This document shows positions 32,580 through 39,821 of a stretch of DNA of 64,000 nucleotides, piece after piece. Position numbers and translations under genes: made by a program. Source of the DNA: Acidobacteriota bacterium. GTDB taxonomy: Bacteria > Acidobacteriota > Terriglobia > Terriglobales > Acidobacteriaceae. The stretch spans positions 558,001-622,000 of the forward strand of contig JACPYL010000010.1 of the NCBI GenBank assembly GCA_016196065.1, given 5' to 3'. The first letter of the stretch is position 1. Every line of letters starts with the position of its first letter. The notes below the pieces were generated by a model. That model was not told the origin of the DNA and did not search any database. It saw nothing but the letters and a program-made list of their open reading frames with translations.

Positions 32580-33722
32580 ATGACTGAAAAGATTCTGTTT
32601 GTAGACGATGAATCCGCGGTACTGGATGGTTACAAGCGGATGCTGCATCGCGATTTCGAAGTCCACACCGCGATCGGTGGGGATCAGGGCCTGGCCGCAA
32701 TCCACGAATGCGGACCCTATTGCGTCGTGATCTCGGATATGCGGATGCCGGGGATGAACGGAGCGCAGTTCCTGTCGCGAGTACGGCAAGAAGCGCCGGA
32801 TACGGTGAGAATGTTGCTTACAGGATTTGCGGATATGACCTCCGCCATGGACGCGGTGAATGAGGGAAACATTTTTCGATTCCTTACCAAACCCTGCGAA
32901 AAAGAGGTCATGAGTAAGGCCATTACAAGCGGGCTGGTGCAATATCGCCTGATCACCGCCGAGCGCGATCTCCTCGAGAACACGTTGATGGGCAGCATCA
33001 AGGTGCTGACTGATGTTCTCGGCGCGGTCAGCCCCGAGGCATTTGGCCGGTCCATGCGGATTACCCGCTGCGTACGTCACCTGGTGGAAAAGCTGGGCCT
33101 TGATGCGCCATGGCGGTTTGAAGCGGCAGCCATGCTTTCCCAGCTCGGCTGCATCGCTCTCGAGCCGGACCTAATGCAGGACGCCTATATGGGGACTGAA
33201 ATGACGCCGGAAGATCAGGCTCGATTCGCCCGTCATCCCCAGCTGGCACGAGAATTACTCGTAAACATTCCGCGACTCGAGCCGATTGCCTGGATGATCA
33301 GTCAGCAACTGGCCAAAGATCCGTCTCGAGACGTTCCGCAACATCCGGCTTTGCCGCAAGACACGATAACGCTGGGGGCGAAGCTACTTAAAGTGGCCAT
33401 CGCCTTCGACAATTTCAAGATGCAGGGTCTATCAGACGAGGAGGTCGTCGAGCGGCTTCAGGCGCGTAGTGGCGAATATGGACGAGTTGTCGTCGATGCG
33501 CTCACGGGCATGAAAACTGAAAACTCGGGAATGGAGCTTCGAAAAATACCGACTGCGAGATTGGCCGCGGGCATGGTGCTGCAACAGGAACTGCGAAACA
33601 AGGCCGGCATCCTGGTGGTCGCCAAGGGCCAGGAAATCACGCACGCTCTCTTGCTCAAGCTGCAGAACTTTGTCCGATTGGGGACCATTGATAAGGAAAC
33701 AATGGCACTCGTGCCGGTGTAA
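32580..33722 (+). CDS. REC protein with degenerate HD-GYP-like domain
   Basis: A 380-residue response regulator. CGAGG lies seven bases before the ATG, so the longer frame from 32451 is rejected. The receiver is intact (DDE at 9-11, Asp53 in SDMRMPGMNG, KPCEKE). The C-terminal domain aligns in architecture with HD-GYP, but the key residues are gone: the metal-binding HDIGK position reads SQLGCIALE, and no HHE or GYP follows. It is therefore probably a non-enzymatic effector, perhaps a binding or regulatory partner. It is divergent from the MHYT-kinase operon, sharing its upstream region, and likely works in the same pathway. Confidence 0.85.
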   Translation: MTEKILFVDDESAVLDGYKRMLHRDFEVHTAIGGDQGLAAIHECGPYCVVISDMRMPGMNGAQFLSRVRQEAPDTVRMLLTGFADMTSAMDAVNEGNIFRFLTKPCEKEVMSKAITSGLVQYRLITAERDLLENTLMGSIKVLTDVLGAVSPEAFGRSMRITRCVRHLVEKLGLDAPWRFEAAAMLSQLGCIALEPDLMQDAYMGTEMTPEDQARFARHPQLARELLVNIPRLEPIAWMISQQLAKDPSRDVPQHPALPQDTITLGAKLLKVAIAFDNFKMQGLSDEEVVERLQARSGEYGRVVVDALTGMKTENSGMELRKIPTARLAAGMVLQQELRNKAGILVVAKGQEITHALLLKLQNFVRLGTIDKETMALVPV

Positions 33723-33776
33723 GGTTCAACTCGCACGTCATCGAGTTAATTCCGGCGCGACGATATTCCCACTGTT

Positions 33777-34457
33777 TTATTTGTTGCAGTCGTTAGTAGG
33801 ACATGCAGGGCTGATGGGATCATCGCCCTGCAGCCACACCCAGGTGGTGATGCCGCCAACGATGGCGATTCCGGTGTAGACAGCGGTGGGAGAGCTGAGA
33901 ATTCCACCACCCGCGGCCGTAGTCGCACCGGGACGGCGTTTCGGGTTCTTCTTGGCTGCTACTGCGCAACCGTCGTCGCGCGTTGCCTGCTCACCTTCTT
34001 TAACCGTCTTCGAATCCTGGTGGTCTTCGACCGTTACATCGCCCTTTGTGGCAATTACCGTCACGTGCCCATCGGTATGGGTGAATTGATATTGCGTCGG
34101 CGTATTGTTTACAGGTCTAGCTTTCACTTCGCAGGCATGAGCTTCAAAGCCTGACCCGGTGTTGACTCGGACCGATCCCCGATCGACGCCCACCGAGGGC
34201 CCTTCGTATTTCACGAGCGAATCCGAAAACACCATGACCGACGAACCGTTGGTGTTGATGGTCGCGGAAGCGTCCTGCTTGGTCTCGAGAGCGTCTCCAG
34301 GGAACACAGCGACGGACTTCGGTATCTCTGTCCCGTTGACCGTTGCCGAGCCGTTCACGTAAACCATTCCGGAAGCCGACTCTTGACCCAGCAAGCGAAC
34401 TGGAACGAGCAAAGTCAGTGCCATACTGACGACAGGCAGAAACACCCTCTGGGACAT
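33777..34457 (-). CDS. Secreted FecR-like protein
   Basis: A 226-residue protein with a signal peptide (residues 1-25) and a FecR-type domain: VNGSATVNGTEIPKSVAVFPGDALETK, DASATINTNGSSVMVFSDS, and VDRGSVRVNTGSGFEAHA, with the double-psi-like strand pattern of that family. The last 50 residues contain a transmembrane-like stretch (SPTAVYTGIAIVGGITTWVWLQ) and a short Cys-containing tail. FecR domains in Acidobacteria often occur outside iron uptake; no TonB receptor or sigma factor is nearby, so a role in iron signalling is not supported. It converges on the REC gene at 33722. Confidence 0.8.
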   Translation of the reverse strand: MSQRVFLPVVSMALTLLVPVRLLGQESASGMVYVNGSATVNGTEIPKSVAVFPGDALETKQDASATINTNGSSVMVFSDSLVKYEGPSVGVDRGSVRVNTGSGFEAHACEVKARPVNNTPTQYQFTHTDGHVTVIATKGDVTVEDHQDSKTVKEGEQATRDDGCAVAAKKNPKRRPGATTAAGGGILSSPTAVYTGIAIVGGITTWVWLQGDDPISPACPTNDCNK

Positions 34458-34765
34458 GTCGAACTCCGGTTGTGATTTGGATCGTTCAGGTCATCGTAAT
34501 GCGCAAGTGGGAGCGCGGGAATTGGCCTTGTTGGTACCCCGAATATCTTCGAGGGAGCTTGAATTCGACTCTTCTGGACCCGATTAGCTCTGCAATCGAC
34601 AATCGGGAGTGGTCGAGGTAACAAGCTTTTCAAGCTAGGGAACTACTTTGGCGATAACGTCAGGCCAGATATCGTCTGACGATTGATGCCCAGCGAATCT
34701 TCCGATGCACCATCATCCCCCGTTCCGTATAATCATCCTACCCAGCCGCTGTGTCGGAGGTACTC
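34458..34765. other. Divergent spacer, nothing clearly identifiable
   Basis: About 308 bases between divergent starts. It must hold two promoters, but I see no convincing operator, repeat or RNA structure. Confidence 0.5.
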
Positions 34766-35404
34766 ATGTCCGGTCGCATCTTGATCGCCGCTTTGATCCT
34801 TCTCTTGTTAGTTCCTGCGGCAAACGCAAAGAATAAGAAGAAACCTGTGCTGCCCGACTACGTGCTCAACGCCCAGACGGTCGTAGTTGTGATCCATCCT
34901 GACGCGGGCGAGCCTTTGAACAATCCCACTGCCAATCAAACTGCGCGGGAGAACGTCGAGAAGGCGCTCAGCGAATGGGGCAGATTCCACATCGTCATGA
35001 GTGCGCAGATCGCCGACTTGGTCATTGCCGTGCGCAAAGGCCACTCCAGCGGTCCAACCATCGGTGGTGCGCCGGGGGATGATCGTCCAGTCATTTATCA
35101 GCCGAGTGATACGGGCGTCCGCATTGGCGGACAGCACGGCCGGCCCCCTGATCTTACTGATCCCGGTCTGAGCCGATCGGCGGACGGAAGGTCGGAAGAC
35201 CGAGGACCGCACGTGAAAAACGAGATTGGTCCCGGCGAAGATATGCTTGAGGTCTATCGTGGAGGAGGGGAGTATCCGCTGGATGCGCCGCCAGTCTGGC
35301 GCTACATGGCTAAGAACTCCCTGAATCAGCCGGCAGTTTCCGCAGTCGAGCAACTCCGCACCGCCATTAATGAATCCGAGAAGCAGCGCCCGCAGAAACC
35401 CTGA
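34766..35404 (+). CDS. Secreted hypothetical protein (212 aa)
   Basis: GGAGG six bases before the ATG at 34766 fixes the start, and a signal peptide follows (ILIAALILLLLVPAANAK). The mature protein begins KNKKKPVLPDYVLNAQTVVVVIHPDAG and continues with a compact alpha/beta domain (VEKALSEWGRFHIVMSAQIADLVIAVRKGH). A long Gly/Pro/Arg-rich, probably flexible linker follows. The C-terminus contains DMLEVYRGGGEYPLDAPPVWRYMAK and a helix. I recall DUF-type relatives with the pattern ADLVIAVRKG in Acidobacteria but no function. It is probably periplasmic. Confidence 0.75.
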   Translation: MSGRILIAALILLLLVPAANAKNKKKPVLPDYVLNAQTVVVVIHPDAGEPLNNPTANQTARENVEKALSEWGRFHIVMSAQIADLVIAVRKGHSSGPTIGGAPGDDRPVIYQPSDTGVRIGGQHGRPPDLTDPGLSRSADGRSEDRGPHVKNEIGPGEDMLEVYRGGGEYPLDAPPVWRYMAKNSLNQPAVSAVEQLRTAINESEKQRPQKP

Positions 35405-35452
35405 GATCTTGGGCACTGTGTTTTGACGTGCAAGGTCGGCGAGGAGCGCGCG

Positions 35453-36157
35453 CTATGAGAACAGTTCGCTCTGCACCTGCACCAATTCCACAGGCATCGA
35501 GCACTGGTCGTCATCATTGGCGGCGTGATTGACTCGCGTGCTCACCGGAAAGCTGCGCATCAATCGAGCATCGAAGGGACGCAACAACTCCGACACCACG
35601 CTGGCATCCCTCATCCCGGGATCAAGCCACAGATCATAGTGATCCGGATCAAGAATCACCGGCATGCGGTCGTGAACGGATGCCGTGACCGCGTTTGGAG
35701 TCGTCGTCAGGATCGAACATGTCTCTAGCATTCTGCCGTTGGGATCACGCCACCGATCCCAAATCCCCGCGAAGCCGAACAATTTCCCGTCGTTAATCTC
35801 GAAACAATAAGGCTGCCTGGTCTTCGCTTTCCGCTGCCATTCGTAGAATCCGTCCGCCGGAACCAGGCACCGGCGCGACTGTAGCGCGTCGCGGAATGCC
35901 GGTTTTGAATTCGCCGTCTCCGACCGTGCATTGATCAAACTCGCTGCGATCGAAGCATCCTTAGCCCACGAAGGAATCAGTCCCCAGCGAACCAGCGATA
36001 GTTCGCGCCGAGGCTCTTTCGGATTCTGTCGAATCACAGGCACCGGCTGCGTTGGGGCAATGTTGTAGCGTGGCTCCCACTCGACCTCGCTCGCATCAAT
36101 CCCGAAATGTTCTTCAAGAATCTGCTTTCTCCGGGAGAGCTTGTAGCGTCCGCACAT
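35453..36157 (-). CDS. SRAP-domain protein (YedK/HMCES-like)
   Basis: A 234-residue protein that begins MCGRY. Removal of Met1 leaves Cys2 as the catalytic nucleophile, which is diagnostic for the SRAP family; a longer frame to 36292 is therefore wrong. Conserved stretches follow: YNIAPTQPVPVIR, VRWGLIPSWAKD, INARSETANSKPAFRDALQSRRCLVPADGFYEWQ (the Glu near the end of this block is the second active residue), FAGIWD, and RMPVIL. SRAP proteins crosslink covalently to abasic sites in single-stranded DNA and so protect the genome during replication. It is a stand-alone gene on the minus strand, 144 bases downstream of the pilin-like gene. Confidence 0.93.
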   Translation of the reverse strand: MCGRYKLSRRKQILEEHFGIDASEVEWEPRYNIAPTQPVPVIRQNPKEPRRELSLVRWGLIPSWAKDASIAASLINARSETANSKPAFRDALQSRRCLVPADGFYEWQRKAKTRQPYCFEINDGKLFGFAGIWDRWRDPNGRMLETCSILTTTPNAVTASVHDRMPVILDPDHYDLWLDPGMRDASVVSELLRPFDARLMRSFPVSTRVNHAANDDDQCSMPVELVQVQSELFS

Positions 36158-36202
36158 AAAGAAATTATGGCAGATCGGAGTGCGTTGCAGGAGGGGCGGG
36201 GT

Positions 36203-36237
36203 GTCCCATACATCGCGTACTTTGCGATGTATGGGAC
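36203..36237. terminator. Perfect 14-bp hairpin between pilin and SRAP genes
   Basis: GTCCCATACATCGC (36203-36216) pairs perfectly with GCGATGTATGGGAC (36224-36237) around a 7-base loop. It lies 64 bases past the pilin stop on the minus strand. No U-run follows, so it could be a terminator, a transcript-stabilising structure, or a protein-binding palindrome. Confidence 0.55.
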
Positions 36238-36301
36238 CTAAGAGGTGTGGCGCGATCAGGAGTTCTTCGTGAAGCTGCCAGTAGACTTGCACGGACGCCA
36301 G

Positions 36302-36796
36302 TTAGTTCTGCAACGCTTCCAACGCCAGGCACGAGTCGTGATCAGCGATCACCGCGCCGTTCGGGTCGAAATGGATGACGCCGTCTTCGGTCGAACAATA
36401 GCTCGTGTATGCCGAACCGTCGATCGGTGTGGCTGCGACGAAGTATTGCACCGCCGGTGTTCCGCCAAGGCCAACGGACGTAAAGCTGTAGCCGCTCTTC
36501 GTGCCGGAAGCGAGTTGGCTGTCGATCAGGCAGGCGCTGGTCGGGTCCGGCGGAGTGCACGAAGTACCGCCCAGAGCGGCCAACGTCGGCGCGTAGCCAT
36601 CATTCGGAAAATCGTTCATGTACATGATCATCGACGAGTTGATGGTGCGTATCGAACTCACTGCCGACGCCTGGTTGGCAGCCCCGCGCGCATGCAGCAG
36701 GTTCGGGATGGCAATCGCGGCGATGATGAGAATGATCGCGACCACGATCAGTAACTCGATTAGCGAAAACCCTTTCTGGTTGCTCTGGCTCGTCAT
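36302..36796 (-). CDS. Type IV pilin-like protein
   Basis: A 164-residue prepilin. The leader ends NQKG, followed by the class III mature start FSLIELLIVVAIILIIAAIA, with the invariant Glu5. AGGAG lies eight bases before the ATG at 36796; the longer frame is unlikely. The globular part has disulfide-type cysteines (TSCTPP, DPTSACL, YTSYCST, DSCLALE) and an acidic tail, resembling major pilin or pseudopilin G. No assembly ATPase or secretin gene is near, so this is an orphan pilin gene, and which machine it serves is unknown. Confidence 0.88.
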   Translation of the reverse strand: MTSQSNQKGFSLIELLIVVAIILIIAAIAIPNLLHARGAANQASAVSSIRTINSSMIMYMNDFPNDGYAPTLAALGGTSCTPPDPTSACLIDSQLASGTKSGYSFTSVGLGGTPAVQYFVAATPIDGSAYTSYCSTEDGVIHFDPNGAVIADHDSCLALEALQN

Positions 36797-37034
36797 GTTT
36801 GTAACTCCTGTTACTGAAGTAACTTTCGACCTAAGTCGGCGTTCAGTCACTTGTCGGAGGAGAGCAGCAAGTGCGGGGATACTTTCCATAGAGCAACGCC
36901 CGCGCCAGATGGTTTGTTGTGTGGATTAAGTGACTTAGGAGGGACCGCGAAATCCGCGATGTGCAACTCTTTTCACATCTTTGCAGCAGAGCTGCGCAAT
37001 TAGGAAACTTTGAAGTAACTTCGGCCCCGCGCTT

Positions 37035-37418
37035 TCAGCCGCGTCCCCTGAATTGAATAATCCGCCGCCGGTCGCGTTTGGAAGGCCGTCCTGCAGGCAA
37101 TTCTTCAAACTGCATCATCGCTTTGCGCTCTGCTGCGACCTTTATTCGCAATTCGCGACTCTCGTCCGTTTCTCGATAGAGCGTCTGTGCCACTGAAGCC
37201 GGACCGCGCACTTCGCTCAGCAGCAAAACTTCCACGTGAAATTCTCCGCCCTCGTTGGTCACGCGCAACATATCTCCGACGTGCACGTCGCGTGCTGCTT
37301 TGGCGGGCTGTCCCTTGGATAGGATCCTGCCCAGTTCGCAGGCTTTGGACGCCATCGCTCGCGTCTTGAAAAATCGCGCCGCCCACAGCCACTTATCCAT
37401 TCGTACGGAGTTCGTCAT
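37035..37418 (-). CDS. S4-domain RNA-binding protein, Hsp15-like
   Basis: A 127-residue protein with an S4 RNA-binding domain in the first 70 residues (VRMDKWLWAARFFKTRAMAS, GRILSKGQPAKAARDVHVGD, LRVTNEGGEFHVEVL). A basic C-terminal tail follows (AGRPSKRDRRRIIQFRGRG). Length and layout match Hsp15/HslR, which binds free 50S subunits with stalled nascent chains. The start ATG at 37418 is reasonable and has no rival. It stands alone. Confidence 0.88.
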   Translation of the reverse strand: MTNSVRMDKWLWAARFFKTRAMASKACELGRILSKGQPAKAARDVHVGDMLRVTNEGGEFHVEVLLLSEVRGPASVAQTLYRETDESRELRIKVAAERKAMMQFEELPAGRPSKRDRRRIIQFRGRG

Positions 37419-37563
37419 TTATTTTCTCTCATCACCAGACCAAACGGGCGCGGACTGAGGCATGTGGTAAGATGCAGGCCGACTTCGCCCCCTCGAAGTT
37501 CACGTACCAAGAATTTTCTACCCCACACTCAAAAGTTTTTTGTTGAGCAGTCCAGGAGACCTT

Positions 37564-39771
37564 ATGCCGGCCCGACTCACCACTCTGTTGACCTGCGGCA
37601 TTATCGCGCTTTCGCTCGCCGTTGTTCCAGGGTTTGCCATCACAAATACGCATTCGATTGAAGGATATTCGAATGTGCTGAGCGTGGCTCCCGGTGGGAA
37701 GGTCAAATTTTCGGTCCATGTCCCCGCCGGACGAACCCAATATTCCGTCGAGATCTTCCGATACGGCACACTAGACAACGGCGGTAACGCGATCGGGCAA
37801 AGCATTGCAGGTCCTTTTTCTTGCGCCAACGGAAGGAGGCGCAATTTCGACGCGTTCAATGCGTATGTGAACGGCGCAAAGTGGCCGGCCTCTTTTACCT
37901 TGAAAGTGCCTTCGGCGACCTCGAATGGTATCGCTCCCTGCACTCTCGCTGTGATACCCAAAACTACCTGGCGATCGGGATATTACACTGCCAAAATAAC
38001 CGACGTCGCAACCGGGGAATATTTCCACATTACGTTCATCGTCAAGGACAACGCAAAAACTCAGAAGAGTATTGCTCTGATCGCGTCCACTAACACGTGG
38101 ACGGCTTACAATTTCTGGCCCGGCCAGTCCTGGGGTGGATCCTCAATCTATGACGGCTGCGGCAGTCCGGGGCGCTTTGAAGTCACTTTTCTTCGTCCGA
38201 ATCCTTATGCTTCGCCCGAAGCGCACGACGATGTCAGCCAGTGTCCCGACCTTCCGTACTACCGCACCGAGCACCTGGCAGCCGGGGAACTGCGCGTTGC
38301 CCACTGGCTCGAAAACAATGGTCTGAGCTACTCGACCTTGACGGATTGGGATTTGGCTAGCATTTCTGGCGTACTCGATCCCGCGGTATTCAAGACGGTC
38401 TTCATCACCACGCACAGTGAATACTGGTCACAATCGATGTACGACGCGCTGATGACCTATATGGCTCGAGGTGGGAACGTCATTTCGCTTTCGGGCAATA
38501 CGGTCTTCTGGCAGATCAATCTCAACGTCACCCTCAAGAACCGGACCTTGCAGAAGCTAGGCAACTGGACCCCGCAACAACAAGCCAAGTTGCTTGGCCT
38601 GGGATCATTCGGGTCTTCCGGTGTGGGCAATGCGGACTGCGTTCCGTATGACCTCGATCTCCCGAACCACTGGGCCTTCCAAAATCTCTCCGACAAGAAC
38701 GCGATTGGCTTCGCTGGAGTGATTCTGGGTACGACCACGTGTTTGGACGGCGGCCACGGAGCGGGCGGATGGGAAGTGGATCGAACGGATCCCTCCGTGC
38801 ATGTCTTTGCTCGCGAATATGCCTTGCTGGCGGAGTCGCGCAATCAGTTACAGCACGCCAACCTCGCGTACATGCATCGCGCCTCAGCCGGACAGGTGTT
38901 GAGCGCTGGCTCCATCACTTTTGGCCAGAGCCTCGTTGTCGATCAACCGCTGTCCACCGTACTGCTTACCGCACTTGGGAGGTTCAATAAGCTTTCCTTC
39001 AGCGACTTCAGCGGCGACGGTAAACCGGATCTACTCGCGCGCAAGCCCGATGGAACTCTCTGGCGTTACAACGGCGACGGATTGGGAGGCCTGATCGCTG
39101 GCGTCCAGATCGGCTCCGCGTGGGACGGTTTCGACATCGTGTTTTCCCCCAGTGATTTCGATGGCGACGGCAATGCCGACGTAATCGCGCGCGATTTTAA
39201 CGGTGGGCTATGGCTGTACCGCGGCAAAGGCGACGGCACGCTTCAGCCCAGCGGAGTGCAGATCGGGACTGGCTGGCAAGGCTTCGACAGAATCGTTTCT
39301 CCCGGCGACTTCGATGGCGATGGTCACGCTGATCTATTGGCGCGGAAACCGGACGGTACCCTCTGGCTCTATTCCGGCAACGGGACGGGCGGGTTGATCA
39401 CTCCCGCAGGGCCGTTTAATACCGGTTGGCAGATCTACGATGCGCTGGTTGCTCCCGGTGACTTCGACGAAGATCGCTTTCCCGATCTGCTGGCCCGCAA
39501 GCCCGATGGCACACTCTGGCTCTATCGCGGTGACGGCCACGGGAATTTCATTTCCGGGGCAGTGCAGATCGATGCCAACTGGAATCAATTCGTAGAGATG
39601 ATTACTCCCGGGGATTTCAACGGCGATGGTCATGCCGACGTCCTTGGCCGCAAAGCCGACGGTACCCTCTGGATGTTTAATGGTTCCGGAGACGGCCACT
39701 TCCAGCAGAATGGCGGCGTGATGATCAATGTGGGCTGGGATGTCTTCAACACCGTCGTCGGCGTCTGGTAG
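37564..39771 (+). CDS. Secreted DMFase-like domain protein with VCBS repeats
   Basis: The start at 37564 is fixed by AGGAG six bases upstream, giving 735 residues. After a signal peptide (TTLLTCGIIALSLAVVPGFA) comes a domain of about 450 residues. It carries the motifs typical of the large-subunit C-terminal region of N,N-dimethylformamidase and its relatives (YSVEIFRYG, RSGYYTAKIT, NTWTAYNFWPGQSWGGSS, NGLSYSTLTDWDLA, VFITTHSEYWSQSMYDAL, GNVISLSGNTVFWQI). Five FG-GAP/VCBS repeats follow (DFSGDGKPDLLARKPDGTLW and similar) forming a propeller. The substrate is unknown; true DMFase activity is not implied. It is a cell-surface enzyme or adhesin. Confidence 0.82.
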   Translation: MPARLTTLLTCGIIALSLAVVPGFAITNTHSIEGYSNVLSVAPGGKVKFSVHVPAGRTQYSVEIFRYGTLDNGGNAIGQSIAGPFSCANGRRRNFDAFNAYVNGAKWPASFTLKVPSATSNGIAPCTLAVIPKTTWRSGYYTAKITDVATGEYFHITFIVKDNAKTQKSIALIASTNTWTAYNFWPGQSWGGSSIYDGCGSPGRFEVTFLRPNPYASPEAHDDVSQCPDLPYYRTEHLAAGELRVAHWLENNGLSYSTLTDWDLASISGVLDPAVFKTVFITTHSEYWSQSMYDALMTYMARGGNVISLSGNTVFWQINLNVTLKNRTLQKLGNWTPQQQAKLLGLGSFGSSGVGNADCVPYDLDLPNHWAFQNLSDKNAIGFAGVILGTTTCLDGGHGAGGWEVDRTDPSVHVFAREYALLAESRNQLQHANLAYMHRASAGQVLSAGSITFGQSLVVDQPLSTVLLTALGRFNKLSFSDFSGDGKPDLLARKPDGTLWRYNGDGLGGLIAGVQIGSAWDGFDIVFSPSDFDGDGNADVIARDFNGGLWLYRGKGDGTLQPSGVQIGTGWQGFDRIVSPGDFDGDGHADLLARKPDGTLWLYSGNGTGGLITPAGPFNTGWQIYDALVAPGDFDEDRFPDLLARKPDGTLWLYRGDGHGNFISGAVQIDANWNQFVEMITPGDFNGDGHADVLGRKADGTLWMFNGSGDGHFQQNGGVMINVGWDVFNTVVGVW

Positions 39772-39821
39772 CAGACACCCATCGAATCGATTGCCTCGGG
39801 ATAAGGACTGGGGTCCGGAAA

